From the NCBI GenBank assembly GCA_030525945.1, contig JAUNDT010000004.1:124001-188000 (forward strand): 64,000 nt of DNA, read 5' to 3'. Source of the DNA: Coriobacteriaceae bacterium. Its GTDB lineage: Bacteria; Actinomycetota; Coriobacteriia; Coriobacteriales; Coriobacteriaceae. The translations under genes were made by a program, and so were the position numbers. Under the pieces are notes generated by a model. That model was not told the origin of the DNA. It did no database searches and saw only the letters and a program-made list of their open reading frames with translations. Positions 1-8,484 of this stretch are shown here, piece by piece; position 1 is the stretch's first letter, and every line of letters starts with the position of its first letter.

Positions 1-2
1 AT

Positions 3-1424
3 GATAAGGATGAGTGTTCCGCTATTGCCCGCGCACGCTTGGCGGGTTCCGTCGGTTCGGTTCTAATTATGGGCGCATGCGTCAGCATACTGTTTCCCTT
101 GAAAGTCGCCGGGAGCTCTTGGGGCGTCAGCCACCTTCCTTTAGTGGGGGTTTCCTTGGCGTTTGTCACGATAGGCTTGTCTGGGGTGGCACGTAGGTCT
201 TTTGTTCAAATCGGGCTCGGCGCCCATCTTCGACCCGCAACACCTGCTGCCAACAGGCTCGAAATGATTTTTGGGTTTGTCTGGTCGTTCATTGTATTTC
301 TATCTGCTGCGTTTTGCCTTTCGTACGTAAGTCACGGAAAGCTCATGCAGCTGTTCGGATCCTACTCACCCACTATGGCAATTGTCTCTTATGCCGCTTT
401 GTCGGTGCAATTGCTGACGCACATCGATAGCCTGATCGGGGAATGGAATAGAGCCTCCGCTTTACAGATAGCCGTTTCAATGGTCTTAGGCATGTTTCTC
501 TCCTATGCGGGGGGCAATGCGTTGGTGCTTGGTGTCATTCTGTGCGCTCTTTTTTTAATGTCTTATTCTCGGCGGCCCCAGCGTGTCAATGAAGGCGATC
601 GCTCGGAATGCTCCGGTGGTGACACTGGAGAAAGGGGCTATGGCGAGGGGCTCCTATGCGCCCTCCTTGCTCTTTGTTTTGAGGAGTGGTGGAGGTCTTT
701 GGGCCAACCATCCTACATGCTCAGCATTGTGCCGCTCTTGGTCTCTCTTCTTGTTGCCTACGTTTTTGCATCTCGCAGGTGGTTCTATCCCCACTATTCC
801 TTCATGGACGCCGTGTGTGATTGCCTGTTGGCTGTTCTTATCACAGTTGTAGGTGGCGGTAGCATGGTCTCCTTGCTGCTGTCCTCTATCTTCCTGTTCT
901 GCTCAATGCTGGGGAATGCTGGCTTGGGGCCGGCGATGCGTACCTCGTTGTTTTTCGCGGGGGCCGCTATTGTTGGTTCGCTATTAGTTGTCAATAAGCT
1001 CCAAGACATCGCTGCGGTGCCTTCGTTGTTGATCATTGAACTGCTGGGGTCTGGTCATGGGTTTCTGATAGCGGTGGGGGCCATAATATCAGTCATCTGC
1101 ACGCTTGCCGGTCCGTTACTTTGGCGTGTGGCAAGAATAGGATGGATGAATCACGAGGCGTATTCATGTTCTTGTGAGTTGGATGGTGAGTCGGGTGCAC
1201 TGCCTCGTCGTCAGAAGGCGCTTCTTGTTTCGAGGGGACTATCTGATCTGCAGGCGGAAATCTTGTTGTTGACGGCGCAAGGGGCAACGGCACAGGCAAT
1301 TTCCGATACGGTCTTTTATGCTCCCGCGACTGTTAAAGCGTTGCGTACGGCGTCGTATCGTCAATTGCGGATACGAGACCGTGCTCAATTAATATCACTA
1401 TTGTCGCAGGTAAAAGACGTGTAA
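3..1424 (+). CDS. Membrane-embedded LuxR-type regulator, 5' end outside window
   Basis: The frame is open from base 3 with no stop upstream, so the true start probably lies left of the window; a TTG at 39 is the first in-window candidate. The visible ~470 residues are mostly hydrophobic, with about ten predicted membrane helices. About 65 C-terminal residues follow that read as a LuxR/GerE helix-turn-helix (LSDLQAEILLLTAQGAT, then PATVKALRTASYRQLRIRD). Polytopic membrane proteins ending in a LuxR domain are abundant in Coriobacteriia and are thought to sense a signal in the membrane; the ligand is unknown. It lies 108 bp upstream of a secreted-protein and ABC transporter gene set on the same strand, so it may regulate that set (inference). 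Codon use is more A/T-rich than in the core genes downstream. Confidence 0.8.
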   Translation, partial: DKDECSAIARARLAGSVGSVLIMGACVSILFPLKVAGSSWGVSHLPLVGVSLAFVTIGLSGVARRSFVQIGLGAHLRPATPAANRLEMIFGFVWSFIVFLSAAFCLSYVSHGKLMQLFGSYSPTMAIVSYAALSVQLLTHIDSLIGEWNRASALQIAVSMVLGMFLSYAGGNALVLGVILCALFLMSYSRRPQRVNEGDRSECSGGDTGERGYGEGLLCALLALCFEEWWRSLGQPSYMLSIVPLLVSLLVAYVFASRRWFYPHYSFMDAVCDCLLAVLITVVGGGSMVSLLLSSIFLFCSMLGNAGLGPAMRTSLFFAGAAIVGSLLVVNKLQDIAAVPSLLIIELLGSGHGFLIAVGAIISVICTLAGPLLWRVARIGWMNHEAYSCSCELDGESGALPRRQKALLVSRGLSDLQAEILLLTAQGATAQAISDTVFYAPATVKALRTASYRQLRIRDRAQLISLLSQVKDV

Positions 1425-1532
1425 GCGCATTTTGCGACATACATATACTCGTTGCTTACATACAGATCTGCCTATTTAAGACATGCTGTCCTTGCGCCGA
1501 CGCACCGGGCAACACCATTGAAAGGAGATCTG

Positions 1533-2015
1533 ATGAAGCGTCAGTCTCTTGCCAAGATCGCATTCGCATCTTGTGCGGTTGCCGTCAGCTTGATGACGGC
1601 AACACCCGTTTTCGCCAACCCCGTTTCCGACACACCGGAAACGGAAGTCTCCACGTTCGCAAATAATGCGGACACCGGTTTTGCGTTCAACTTAGGCTGG
1701 GGAGGCAAAACCGGCACAGGTTTTCGTCGCAAGGATGACAGCAGCTCTCTGTACATCAAGATTCTCGGCTACAGCGGTAACCCGCTTCGACTGTACGTGG
1801 ACGGCGCCTATGACAATAACGGGTCTGGAGCCATAAATTGTACCCAAGGTGTGTACCGCTCGAATCATAAGGGCGAATGGGAGATGTGGAACCTGGTGAA
1901 GGAGAACGGCCGTCATTCCGCACGGTTGACGTCTTGGGCAGAAAGTGGGCCAGGATCCGTGAACGGTGTCTGGAGCCCTGATTGCGTCGGTCACTTCCAA
2001 AAGCTCCCGGCGTAA
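1533..2015 (+). CDS. Secreted small protein with two mature cysteines
   Basis: The 160-residue product starts at the ATG preceded by AAAGGAGAT, not at upstream in-frame codons. Residues 1-28 form a Sec signal peptide (KR, hydrophobic core, cleavage after PVFA). The mature ~132 residues contain RRKDDSSSLYIKI, a central region rich in G/N/S, WNLVKENGRHSARLTSW and GVWSPDCVG near the C-terminus. Exactly two cysteines remain after cleavage (INC and PDC), so a disulfide is possible. The pattern of RK-D-SSS-Y followed by N-V-E-G-A-L and G-W-S-P-D recalls uncharacterised small secreted proteins of Firmicutes (recollection, not searched). It has no double-glycine leader and does not look like lactococcin 972. 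As first gene of the ABC/C39 set it is the likely cargo or substrate (inference). Confidence 0.75.
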   Translation: MKRQSLAKIAFASCAVAVSLMTATPVFANPVSDTPETEVSTFANNADTGFAFNLGWGGKTGTGFRRKDDSSSLYIKILGYSGNPLRLYVDGAYDNNGSGAINCTQGVYRSNHKGEWEMWNLVKENGRHSARLTSWAESGPGSVNGVWSPDCVGHFQKLPA

Positions 2016-2091
2016 GTGTTTGAGGCGCTGCGCGAGATACATTCCGTCTCGCGCAGCACCATCTTGTCCATCCCATCAAAGGGGTTCCGAT

Positions 2092-2769
2092 ATGGCATTA
2101 TCAAAATCTGAAAAAACGACCATGGCTGGTATTGTCATCGCTGTTGTGGTTGTTGCTGCCTTTTTTGGCGTTCAATCTGTAATGCGTCAAATGCAAGACC
2201 AGCGTGTGCGGGAAGAGAAGAAAGCTCTCGATGTATCTGTGGGAATGGGGGAGCCCATTCAGCTCGATTCGGCCGTTGACACGAGGCCGCTTGAGGATGG
2301 AACAAGCTACAGCGCCGCTTTATGCTTTGAGGGCAAAGCATCCGTGACAGTTCAGAGCGCGAAGCTGTATAACTCCAAGGAGAAGATAGACGCGCTGACT
2401 GGCGACTCCGCATGGCAGGGCGCACGTGACACGACTGATGTTAGTGCGTATCTGGTTTGCTCGGTCACGTTCGATAACGCCGATGCTGTTCCGGACGTCG
2501 TCTCGGAAGGAGGAAGGCCGGTGTTTAATGCCGGTATCTTCAATGTCAATCACGGAGGAGAAATCGCTTGGATAGGCGCTCCGTTTGATCGGTCGAGCCA
2601 CCATGACGCCTTAAGTTTTGATGTTCCAGAAGGAAAGTCACTCACATTTGATATGGTCTTTGCGTTTTACGAGAACGTGAGCCCCGATGACTTGCAAATG
2701 TGGCTCGGAACTAAGGCTTCCGTCAAGCGTTATCGTTGCGAATTGACGGTGGATGATTGCCGTGAATAG
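2092..2769 (+). CDS. Membrane-anchored extracytoplasmic protein, unknown function
   Basis: The 225-residue product starts at an ATG preceded by AAAGGGG. Residues 11-30 are one hydrophobic helix (GIVIAVVVVAAFFGVQ), followed by a charged stretch and ~190 polar residues, so the bulk should lie outside the membrane. Alternating hydrophobic strands (AYLVCSVTF, SLTFDMVFAFY) suggest a beta-sandwich like those in DUF4352/DUF5028-type proteins (tentative). The layout resembles the lipoprotein at 5158-5823 and the two may be distant paralogues. It overlaps the next gene by 17 bp, so it should be cotranslated with the permeases. No catalytic motif is visible. A substrate-binding or immunity-like role is possible but unproven. 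Confidence 0.65.
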   Translation: MALSKSEKTTMAGIVIAVVVVAAFFGVQSVMRQMQDQRVREEKKALDVSVGMGEPIQLDSAVDTRPLEDGTSYSAALCFEGKASVTVQSAKLYNSKEKIDALTGDSAWQGARDTTDVSAYLVCSVTFDNADAVPDVVSEGGRPVFNAGIFNVNHGGEIAWIGAPFDRSSHHDALSFDVPEGKSLTFDMVFAFYENVSPDDLQMWLGTKASVKRYRCELTVDDCRE

Positions 2770-3655
2770 CAAGTTGAATAGATCAGTGATTGCTCTAGAA
2801 CTTAAAAAAGCATTTCGCTCTCCTTGGTTTTTGGTGTCTTTGGGCATCGCTCTCGCCCTGGCGACGGGGTCTGCCATTCAGGCTCATGCCTATTTGCAGA
2901 ATCAGTATGCGGAGCACGTCAGCGTTGGATATGGGCTTGGGCTCGAGTCCCATTTTTACAACGGCCAGACTCGCGAAGGAAGCTTTGGCAACTGGATTGT
3001 GGTCGAAGCGAACCCCACGCTTTCGGGAACCTTGTTTTTCTATGCATTGCCCTTGCTTGCGGTCATGCCTTACGCTTGGTCCTATCTTTCAGAGAGAAAG
3101 TCGGGGTATGGGGCGCAGGTCTGCATTCGCGCTGACCGGAAATCATATCTTGCAGGGAAGTTCGTGGCGACATTTGCATCGGGTGCGCTCATTGCCCTGA
3201 TCCCCCTGCTTTGGAACTTCCTGCTTATTTCCTGCCTTCTCCCCGCCTATCATCCACTCATTGAGGACGTACAGAGGGTTGGCCTGTTCGACACCTGCTT
3301 CTTTTCCGATCTGTTCTACAGCCATCCGCTTGCATATGTTGGTGCCTATTCGATGCTCGATGCCCTGCTTATGGGTTCATGGGCGGTAGCGGTGTTGGGG
3401 GTATCCAATTTAACTAACGACCGCGTCAAGTTGACCGTCGTTCCGTATCTCGCTCTGTTTGCTTGGCACTATTGCAACGGGTGGATTTTCAACACGCTTG
3501 CCATCCAGGGGTTCAACATGAATCTTCTCAATAGCCTTCGTTCGGAGTCCTTGTTATCGCGTCCTGAATTTATCGCAACGATCATCGAGCTTGCTTGCTT
3601 GTTGTTGTTCGGATTCCTTTCGGTCCGTGCGCTTGCTCGAAAGGAGGCATCATGA
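2753..3655 (+). CDS. ABC-2-like permease, first of two
   Basis: A 300-residue integral membrane protein. The start is either ATG 2753 or GTG 2762, both inside the previous gene. About six helices are visible: one near residues 24-42, a pair near 85-160 and three near 205-295, with a large extracytoplasmic loop after the first helix (YAEHVSVGYGLGLESHF region). This topology fits the membrane half of ABC-2-type exporters. Its stop overlaps the next permease start (ATGA at 3652), and the ATPase follows two genes later, so the two permeases likely form the channel with that ATPase. The substrate is not shown by sequence; the secreted protein at 1533-2015 is the obvious candidate. Confidence 0.7.
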   Translation: MIAVNSKLNRSVIALELKKAFRSPWFLVSLGIALALATGSAIQAHAYLQNQYAEHVSVGYGLGLESHFYNGQTREGSFGNWIVVEANPTLSGTLFFYALPLLAVMPYAWSYLSERKSGYGAQVCIRADRKSYLAGKFVATFASGALIALIPLLWNFLLISCLLPAYHPLIEDVQRVGLFDTCFFSDLFYSHPLAYVGAYSMLDALLMGSWAVAVLGVSNLTNDRVKLTVVPYLALFAWHYCNGWIFNTLAIQGFNMNLLNSLRSESLLSRPEFIATIIELACLLLFGFLSVRALARKEAS

Positions 3656-4494
3656 CCTTATTACGTGCGATTCGGCTTGATCTTAAGGTTGGGCTGCGTG
3701 GGATTTTGCCTGTGTTAGCTGGAATTTCGGTCGTGTCCATATCGTGCCTCATCGTTGCGTATACGCATATGGATGCGGTTGGTGCAGTCGACGTCGCGGA
3801 GCTGACGTTTGCGGATAACTTTGCATTGGTTTTTGCCGGCAGCCTTCCATTCGAGTATCGACCGGGAATTCTGTTTGTTCCGCCGCTGGGATGGACCTTC
3901 TTGTCAATGCTCGTTCTCTATGCGTCCCTATCGTATCCTTACCGCGATCTCATGGGATTCGGTCAACAGGTGCTTGTTCGCGAGAACTCTCGCGTCACGT
4001 GGCTGCTCTCTAAATGCGTTTGGGTTTTGCTGACATGCATGCTGGGCTGTATGGCCATCGCTCTGACCGTGGCGTTGTGGACCCTTGCGCATGGGCAGCA
4101 GTTCAACGTGTTGCTTCATTCCGATTCGCTGTATCTTGCAGCGATGCTTACGGGGCCGTTTGAAGCAGATGTGCTGGATGGAACCGGGTTTTTACTTGGC
4201 ATCATTGTGACTCTGTGCTCGTTGTCGCTCTTGCAACTGTTTTTGGGGATAATCCTTCGGCCCAGCATCTCGTTCCTTTCCATGGTTTTGCTGCTCATTT
4301 CTTCAGCTTACGCACAAACATGGTATCTGCCCGGCAACTACCTGATGTTCGTCCGTTGGGGTGGGTTTGTTGAGGGCGGTGTTGATACGTGGGTCGCCAT
4401 GATGCTTTCCTTAGGCATTGCTCTCGTATCTTTTGCCGCCGGCCTCGCTTATTTTTGCAAAATGGATTTGATTGATAGGGAGACATCCGCATGA
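3652..4494 (+). CDS. ABC-2-like permease, second of two
   Basis: A 280-residue membrane protein. ATG 3652 lies five bases after AAAGGAGG and overlaps the previous stop, which decides the start over in-frame codons upstream. About six helices are visible: residues ~17-38, ~80-103, ~125-150, ~180-210, ~212-235 and ~255-275. Layout and size match the preceding permease, though sequence identity is low, as expected of the two halves of a heterodimeric ABC-2 exporter. It overlaps the ATPase start by four bases (ATGA). The role is inferred from topology and neighbours; no permease family signature is strong enough to name a substrate. Confidence 0.7.
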   Translation: MTLLRAIRLDLKVGLRGILPVLAGISVVSISCLIVAYTHMDAVGAVDVAELTFADNFALVFAGSLPFEYRPGILFVPPLGWTFLSMLVLYASLSYPYRDLMGFGQQVLVRENSRVTWLLSKCVWVLLTCMLGCMAIALTVALWTLAHGQQFNVLLHSDSLYLAAMLTGPFEADVLDGTGFLLGIIVTLCSLSLLQLFLGIILRPSISFLSMVLLLISSAYAQTWYLPGNYLMFVRWGGFVEGGVDTWVAMMLSLGIALVSFAAGLAYFCKMDLIDRETSA

Positions 4495-5168
4495 CGATCA
4501 GAATCGAAGACCTGAGCAAAAGCTATCACGGTGTCGATGTGCTGTCACACGTGAATTTGGAGATTTCAACCGGGTCCGTAGTCGGTCTCCACGGCGTCAA
4601 CGGATCTGGAAAGACAATGCTCATGAGGGCGATATGCGGACTTATCCGACCTACTTCAGGCCATGTCTACATCGATGGTGTTGAAGTCCGTGCCGGTGAC
4701 TCGTATCCCAAGCGACTCGGGATGCTCATAGAGGGCCCCGCGTTTCTTCCGGGATATACGGCTTTGGATAATCTTTTGCTGCTTGCGAGCATACGCGGCG
4801 CTGCAGACGAGAGCCATCTGCGCGAGCTCATTACGCTTGTGGGCCTTGATCCGGAGGACAAGAGAAAATACCGGAAGTTCTCCCTTGGCATGAAGCAACG
4901 CCTTGGCATCGCCGCCGCAATCATGGAGGACCCGGACATCGTTGTGCTTGATGAACCGACGAACGCCCTCGATAGCTCAGGAGTTGCCATGGTGAAAAAA
5001 GTCGTCGAATCTCTTCGCAATCGCGGGGCTACGGTTGTTCTCGCTTGTCATGACTTTGCCGTGCTGAAGGGTCTCTCGGATCAAATTGTCCATATTGCCG
5101 AAGGCAAAATTGACGAGGGCTTCGAATTGCCCGGTGATGCAGAGGGCGGGTGGGATCATGCTTGCTAA
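4491..5168 (+). CDS. ABC transporter ATP-binding protein
   Basis: A 225-residue cytoplasmic ATPase of the drug/peptide-export ABC class. Walker A is HGVNGSGKT (residues ~34-42), the signature is FSLGMKQRLG (~128), Walker B is IVVLDEPTNALD (~148) and the switch histidine is in ACHD. An M replaces the usual Q in the signature (SLGMKQ), as is common in bacitracin- and lantibiotic-exporter ATPases. It is the only ATPase in the set and is translationally coupled to both permeases, so it should power them. The C-terminus is short with no extra domain. The family assignment is secure; the substrate is unknown. Confidence 0.92.
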   Translation: MTIRIEDLSKSYHGVDVLSHVNLEISTGSVVGLHGVNGSGKTMLMRAICGLIRPTSGHVYIDGVEVRAGDSYPKRLGMLIEGPAFLPGYTALDNLLLLASIRGAADESHLRELITLVGLDPEDKRKYRKFSLGMKQRLGIAAAIMEDPDIVVLDEPTNALDSSGVAMVKKVVESLRNRGATVVLACHDFAVLKGLSDQIVHIAEGKIDEGFELPGDAEGGWDHAC

Positions 5169-5823
5169 GGGCCCCTCAATTTCCAGGCGGAGTGTTATTG
5201 TGGCTGGAATCGCGGCGTGCGGTATTGGACTGGGACTTCGCATTAAGAGCGTGAACGAAAACTGCACGGTAATCCCGGAACGGGAATACGGCATGAACGA
5301 GTGGCTTGAGCTTGACGACAACTTTTTGGGATCGGAGGTCGATCGAGCGCCCGGCTACGGCTTCATGGTATCCGGATGCTCTGTTATGACTCCAAATGAG
5401 TATCTGAAGGCATACTCGAGAACCGACCTTAAAAAGCTCGATTCCGATGACGCTGATCGTCCAAGCATCGCGGTGGTGGACATGAAGGTGCGCAATGAGG
5501 GCACATCCGACAACGGAATCAAGATGTTCACGTGGCATCTCGCGTCCTTGGACCACCCAAACAAGATGTATGAAGTTGATTTTGACTTGCTCGGCGCAGC
5601 AACGCCGGAAATTGCGGGGTCCGTTGGCTTTATCGTCGACCCGGGAGTTGTGTCGCGAGTGATTCATTTTCCGTTTGCGACCGTTGGAGGACCTGATTAT
5701 TTCCACGAGTATGACGACACGTATCGTCCGGATATACAGGGGAGGAGATTCCGCCTCATAATGACGAATCTGCCTGAGCGCAGGATGTTCGTGCTCGACG
5801 CAAATGATTATGACGCTGCGTGA
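5158..5823 (+). CDS. Predicted Tat-like lipoprotein, unknown function
   Basis: The 221-residue product starts inside the ATPase gene (11 bp overlap) after GGGTGGG. The N-terminus has SRRSVIV at residues 9-15 and then a hydrophobic stretch ending IAAC with Cys21, which reads as both a twin-arginine-like motif and a lipobox. The mature part would be a lipid-anchored extracytoplasmic protein of ~200 residues. It has beta-rich segments (PSIAVVDMKVRNEG, then RRFRLIMTNLP) similar in layout to the protein at 2092-2769 and to DUF4352-like folds. No enzyme motif is seen. Its end overlaps the next start (GTGA at 5820). It could be a periplasmic or surface partner of the transporter. Confidence 0.65.
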   Translation: MLAKGPSISRRSVIVAGIAACGIGLGLRIKSVNENCTVIPEREYGMNEWLELDDNFLGSEVDRAPGYGFMVSGCSVMTPNEYLKAYSRTDLKKLDSDDADRPSIAVVDMKVRNEGTSDNGIKMFTWHLASLDHPNKMYEVDFDLLGAATPEIAGSVGFIVDPGVVSRVIHFPFATVGGPDYFHEYDDTYRPDIQGRRFRLIMTNLPERRMFVLDANDYDAA

Positions 5824-6548
5824 GGTGGCGAAGAGCATTGATAAGGACGAATCGAAGCGGGCGCGGCAAAGGAAAGGTTCGAAGGGTCGTGGGTTATACG
5901 GGAGTTGCGTGCCTGCTGGCTGCGATTGCTCTCGCTGCAGGTGTCACGCTTGGTGCTCACTCGCCGGCGTTCCTCGGTTTGCCCGATCGGGGACAAGAGC
6001 CCATCGTCACGCCGTTGTTCCAAAATCCGGAATTCCCGTCGGGTTGTGAGGCGTTTTCTCTCGCGATGTGCCTACGATCGATGGGGTATTCGGTTGAGCC
6101 TTCCGAGTTAATTGATACATACATGCCGACCGATCCAACGTGGGGCGACTACGTAGATTGCTATGCGGGCGACGCGCGTGGTTTGGGTAGCGCTATGCCG
6201 CCTGCGCTGGTTGCCTGTACGGATGCATACGCAAACGCCATGGGTGAATCGCTACATGGTGTCGAGCTTACCGGATGCTCCTTCACCGAGCTGACTGAAA
6301 TCGTTGAACGGGGGTACCCCGTACTCACTTGGGTCACGACCGATATGGAACCGCCAGTGTTCTCTGATGCGGGCATGCGCGGCTATCGACTGTACAGGAA
6401 TTTCCATTGCGTGCTGCTTTATCGCGTTCATGGCGGTGTCGCATATGTTGCCGACCCACTCGTTGGGCTCAGAGAGTTCGACGAGCGTTCATTTCGGGGC
6501 CTATGGGAGGAGTGCGGTAGCCTCGCTATGACGGTGGCGGAGTCGTAG
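5820..6548 (+). CDS. Membrane-anchored C39-like cysteine protease domain protein
   Basis: The 242-residue product uses GTG 5820, overlapping the previous stop. A basic N-terminus (RRALIRTNRSGRGKGK) precedes one helix at residues ~24-45, then a C39_2-type papain-like domain. The likely catalytic set is visible: Cys76 in FPSGCEAFSLAM, His196 in RNFHCVLLY and Asp212 in VADPLVG. These match the GCE / H / D pattern of YvpB-like C39 peptidases. Unlike bacteriocin ABC transporters, the domain is not fused to an ATPase and should face outward. It ends the operon-like set, suggesting processing or degradation of an exported protein (inference). Some C39_2 proteins have unknown or non-protease roles. 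Confidence 0.78.
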   Translation: MRWRRALIRTNRSGRGKGKVRRVVGYTGVACLLAAIALAAGVTLGAHSPAFLGLPDRGQEPIVTPLFQNPEFPSGCEAFSLAMCLRSMGYSVEPSELIDTYMPTDPTWGDYVDCYAGDARGLGSAMPPALVACTDAYANAMGESLHGVELTGCSFTELTEIVERGYPVLTWVTTDMEPPVFSDAGMRGYRLYRNFHCVLLYRVHGGVAYVADPLVGLREFDERSFRGLWEECGSLAMTVAES

Positions 6549-7536
<988 letters not shown>

Positions 7537-7539
7537 TCC

Positions 7540-8484
7540 GTGTTCAACAACCATAAGCATCTCATCGACATCTCCGAGTACTCCGATACGGAGCTCATGA
7601 CGATTCTGCAGACCGCCAAGGCGTTTTCCGAGGTCAATGAGCGCACCATCAAGAAGGTGCCCACGCTCAAGGGCAAGACTATCGTCAACATGTTCAACGA
7701 GCCCTCCACGCGCACCCGCAGCTCCTTCGAGCTCGCCGAGAAGCGCCTGTCGGCCGACACGCTGAACTTCGGCGGCTCCTCCACCTCCACGGTGAAGGGC
7801 GAGAGCCTCATCGACACGGTCATGACGCTCGATGCCTATAAGATCGACTGCATCGTCGTGCGCGACAAGCACGCCGGCGCCCCGCACATCGTCTCGCAGG
7901 CGAGCCCCGCCGTGGTCATCGACGCCGGCGACGGCAAGCACGGCCACCCCACGCAGGCCCTGCTCGACCTGTACTCCATTTGGGAGCGTAAAGAAAACTT
8001 CGACGGCCTCAAGGTGGGCGTCGTGGGCGATATCGGCCACTCCCGCGTGTGCGGCTCGCTCATTCCCGCACTCAAGATCATGGGCGCCGAGGTCACGGCC
8101 GTGGGCCCCAACACCCTCATGCCGCCGCGTCCCGATATCCTGGGCGCCGACCACGTGTCCAACAGCCTCGATGACGTCCTGCCCGACCTTGACGTTGTTT
8201 ACATGCTGCGCATTCAGCGCGAGCGCCTCGAGGGCGCCCCGTTCCCCAGCGAGCGCGAGTACCACAAGATTTACGGCCTCACGCAGGCCCGTGAGCGCCT
8301 CATGAAGCCCGACGCGATCGTGTGCCACCCCGGCCCGATCAACCGCGGCGTGGAGTTCGACTCCTACATGCCCGATCACCCGGAGCGCTCCGTCATCCTC
8401 GACCAGGTGTACGCCGGTATCTGCGTGCGCATGGCTGCCCTGTATCTGCTGCTTGGAGGTGCCGATAATGGCCTTGCTTCTTAA
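7540..8484 (+). CDS. pyrB: Aspartate carbamoyltransferase catalytic subunit
   Basis: A 314-residue cytoplasmic enzyme, usual length ~305. It joins carbamoyl phosphate and aspartate to N-carbamoyl-aspartate, the second step of UMP synthesis. The start is GTG 7540 after GGGAGGCGAG. The carbamoyl phosphate site is visible in FNEPSTRTRSSFELA (~residue 50) and HPTQALLDLYSI (~residue 133). A pyrI regulatory subunit gene is absent here, as in most PyrR-controlled operons. It overlaps pyrC by 17 bp, indicating coupling. Confidence 0.97.
   Translation: MFNNHKHLIDISEYSDTELMTILQTAKAFSEVNERTIKKVPTLKGKTIVNMFNEPSTRTRSSFELAEKRLSADTLNFGGSSTSTVKGESLIDTVMTLDAYKIDCIVVRDKHAGAPHIVSQASPAVVIDAGDGKHGHPTQALLDLYSIWERKENFDGLKVGVVGDIGHSRVCGSLIPALKIMGAEVTAVGPNTLMPPRPDILGADHVSNSLDDVLPDLDVVYMLRIQRERLEGAPFPSEREYHKIYGLTQARERLMKPDAIVCHPGPINRGVEFDSYMPDHPERSVILDQVYAGICVRMAALYLLLGGADNGLAS

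Noticed and set aside
1533..2015. Lactococcin 972-type or double-glycine bacteriocin
   Set aside because: The protein has a Sec signal, no GG leader, is longer than these bacteriocins and lacks their conserved residues.
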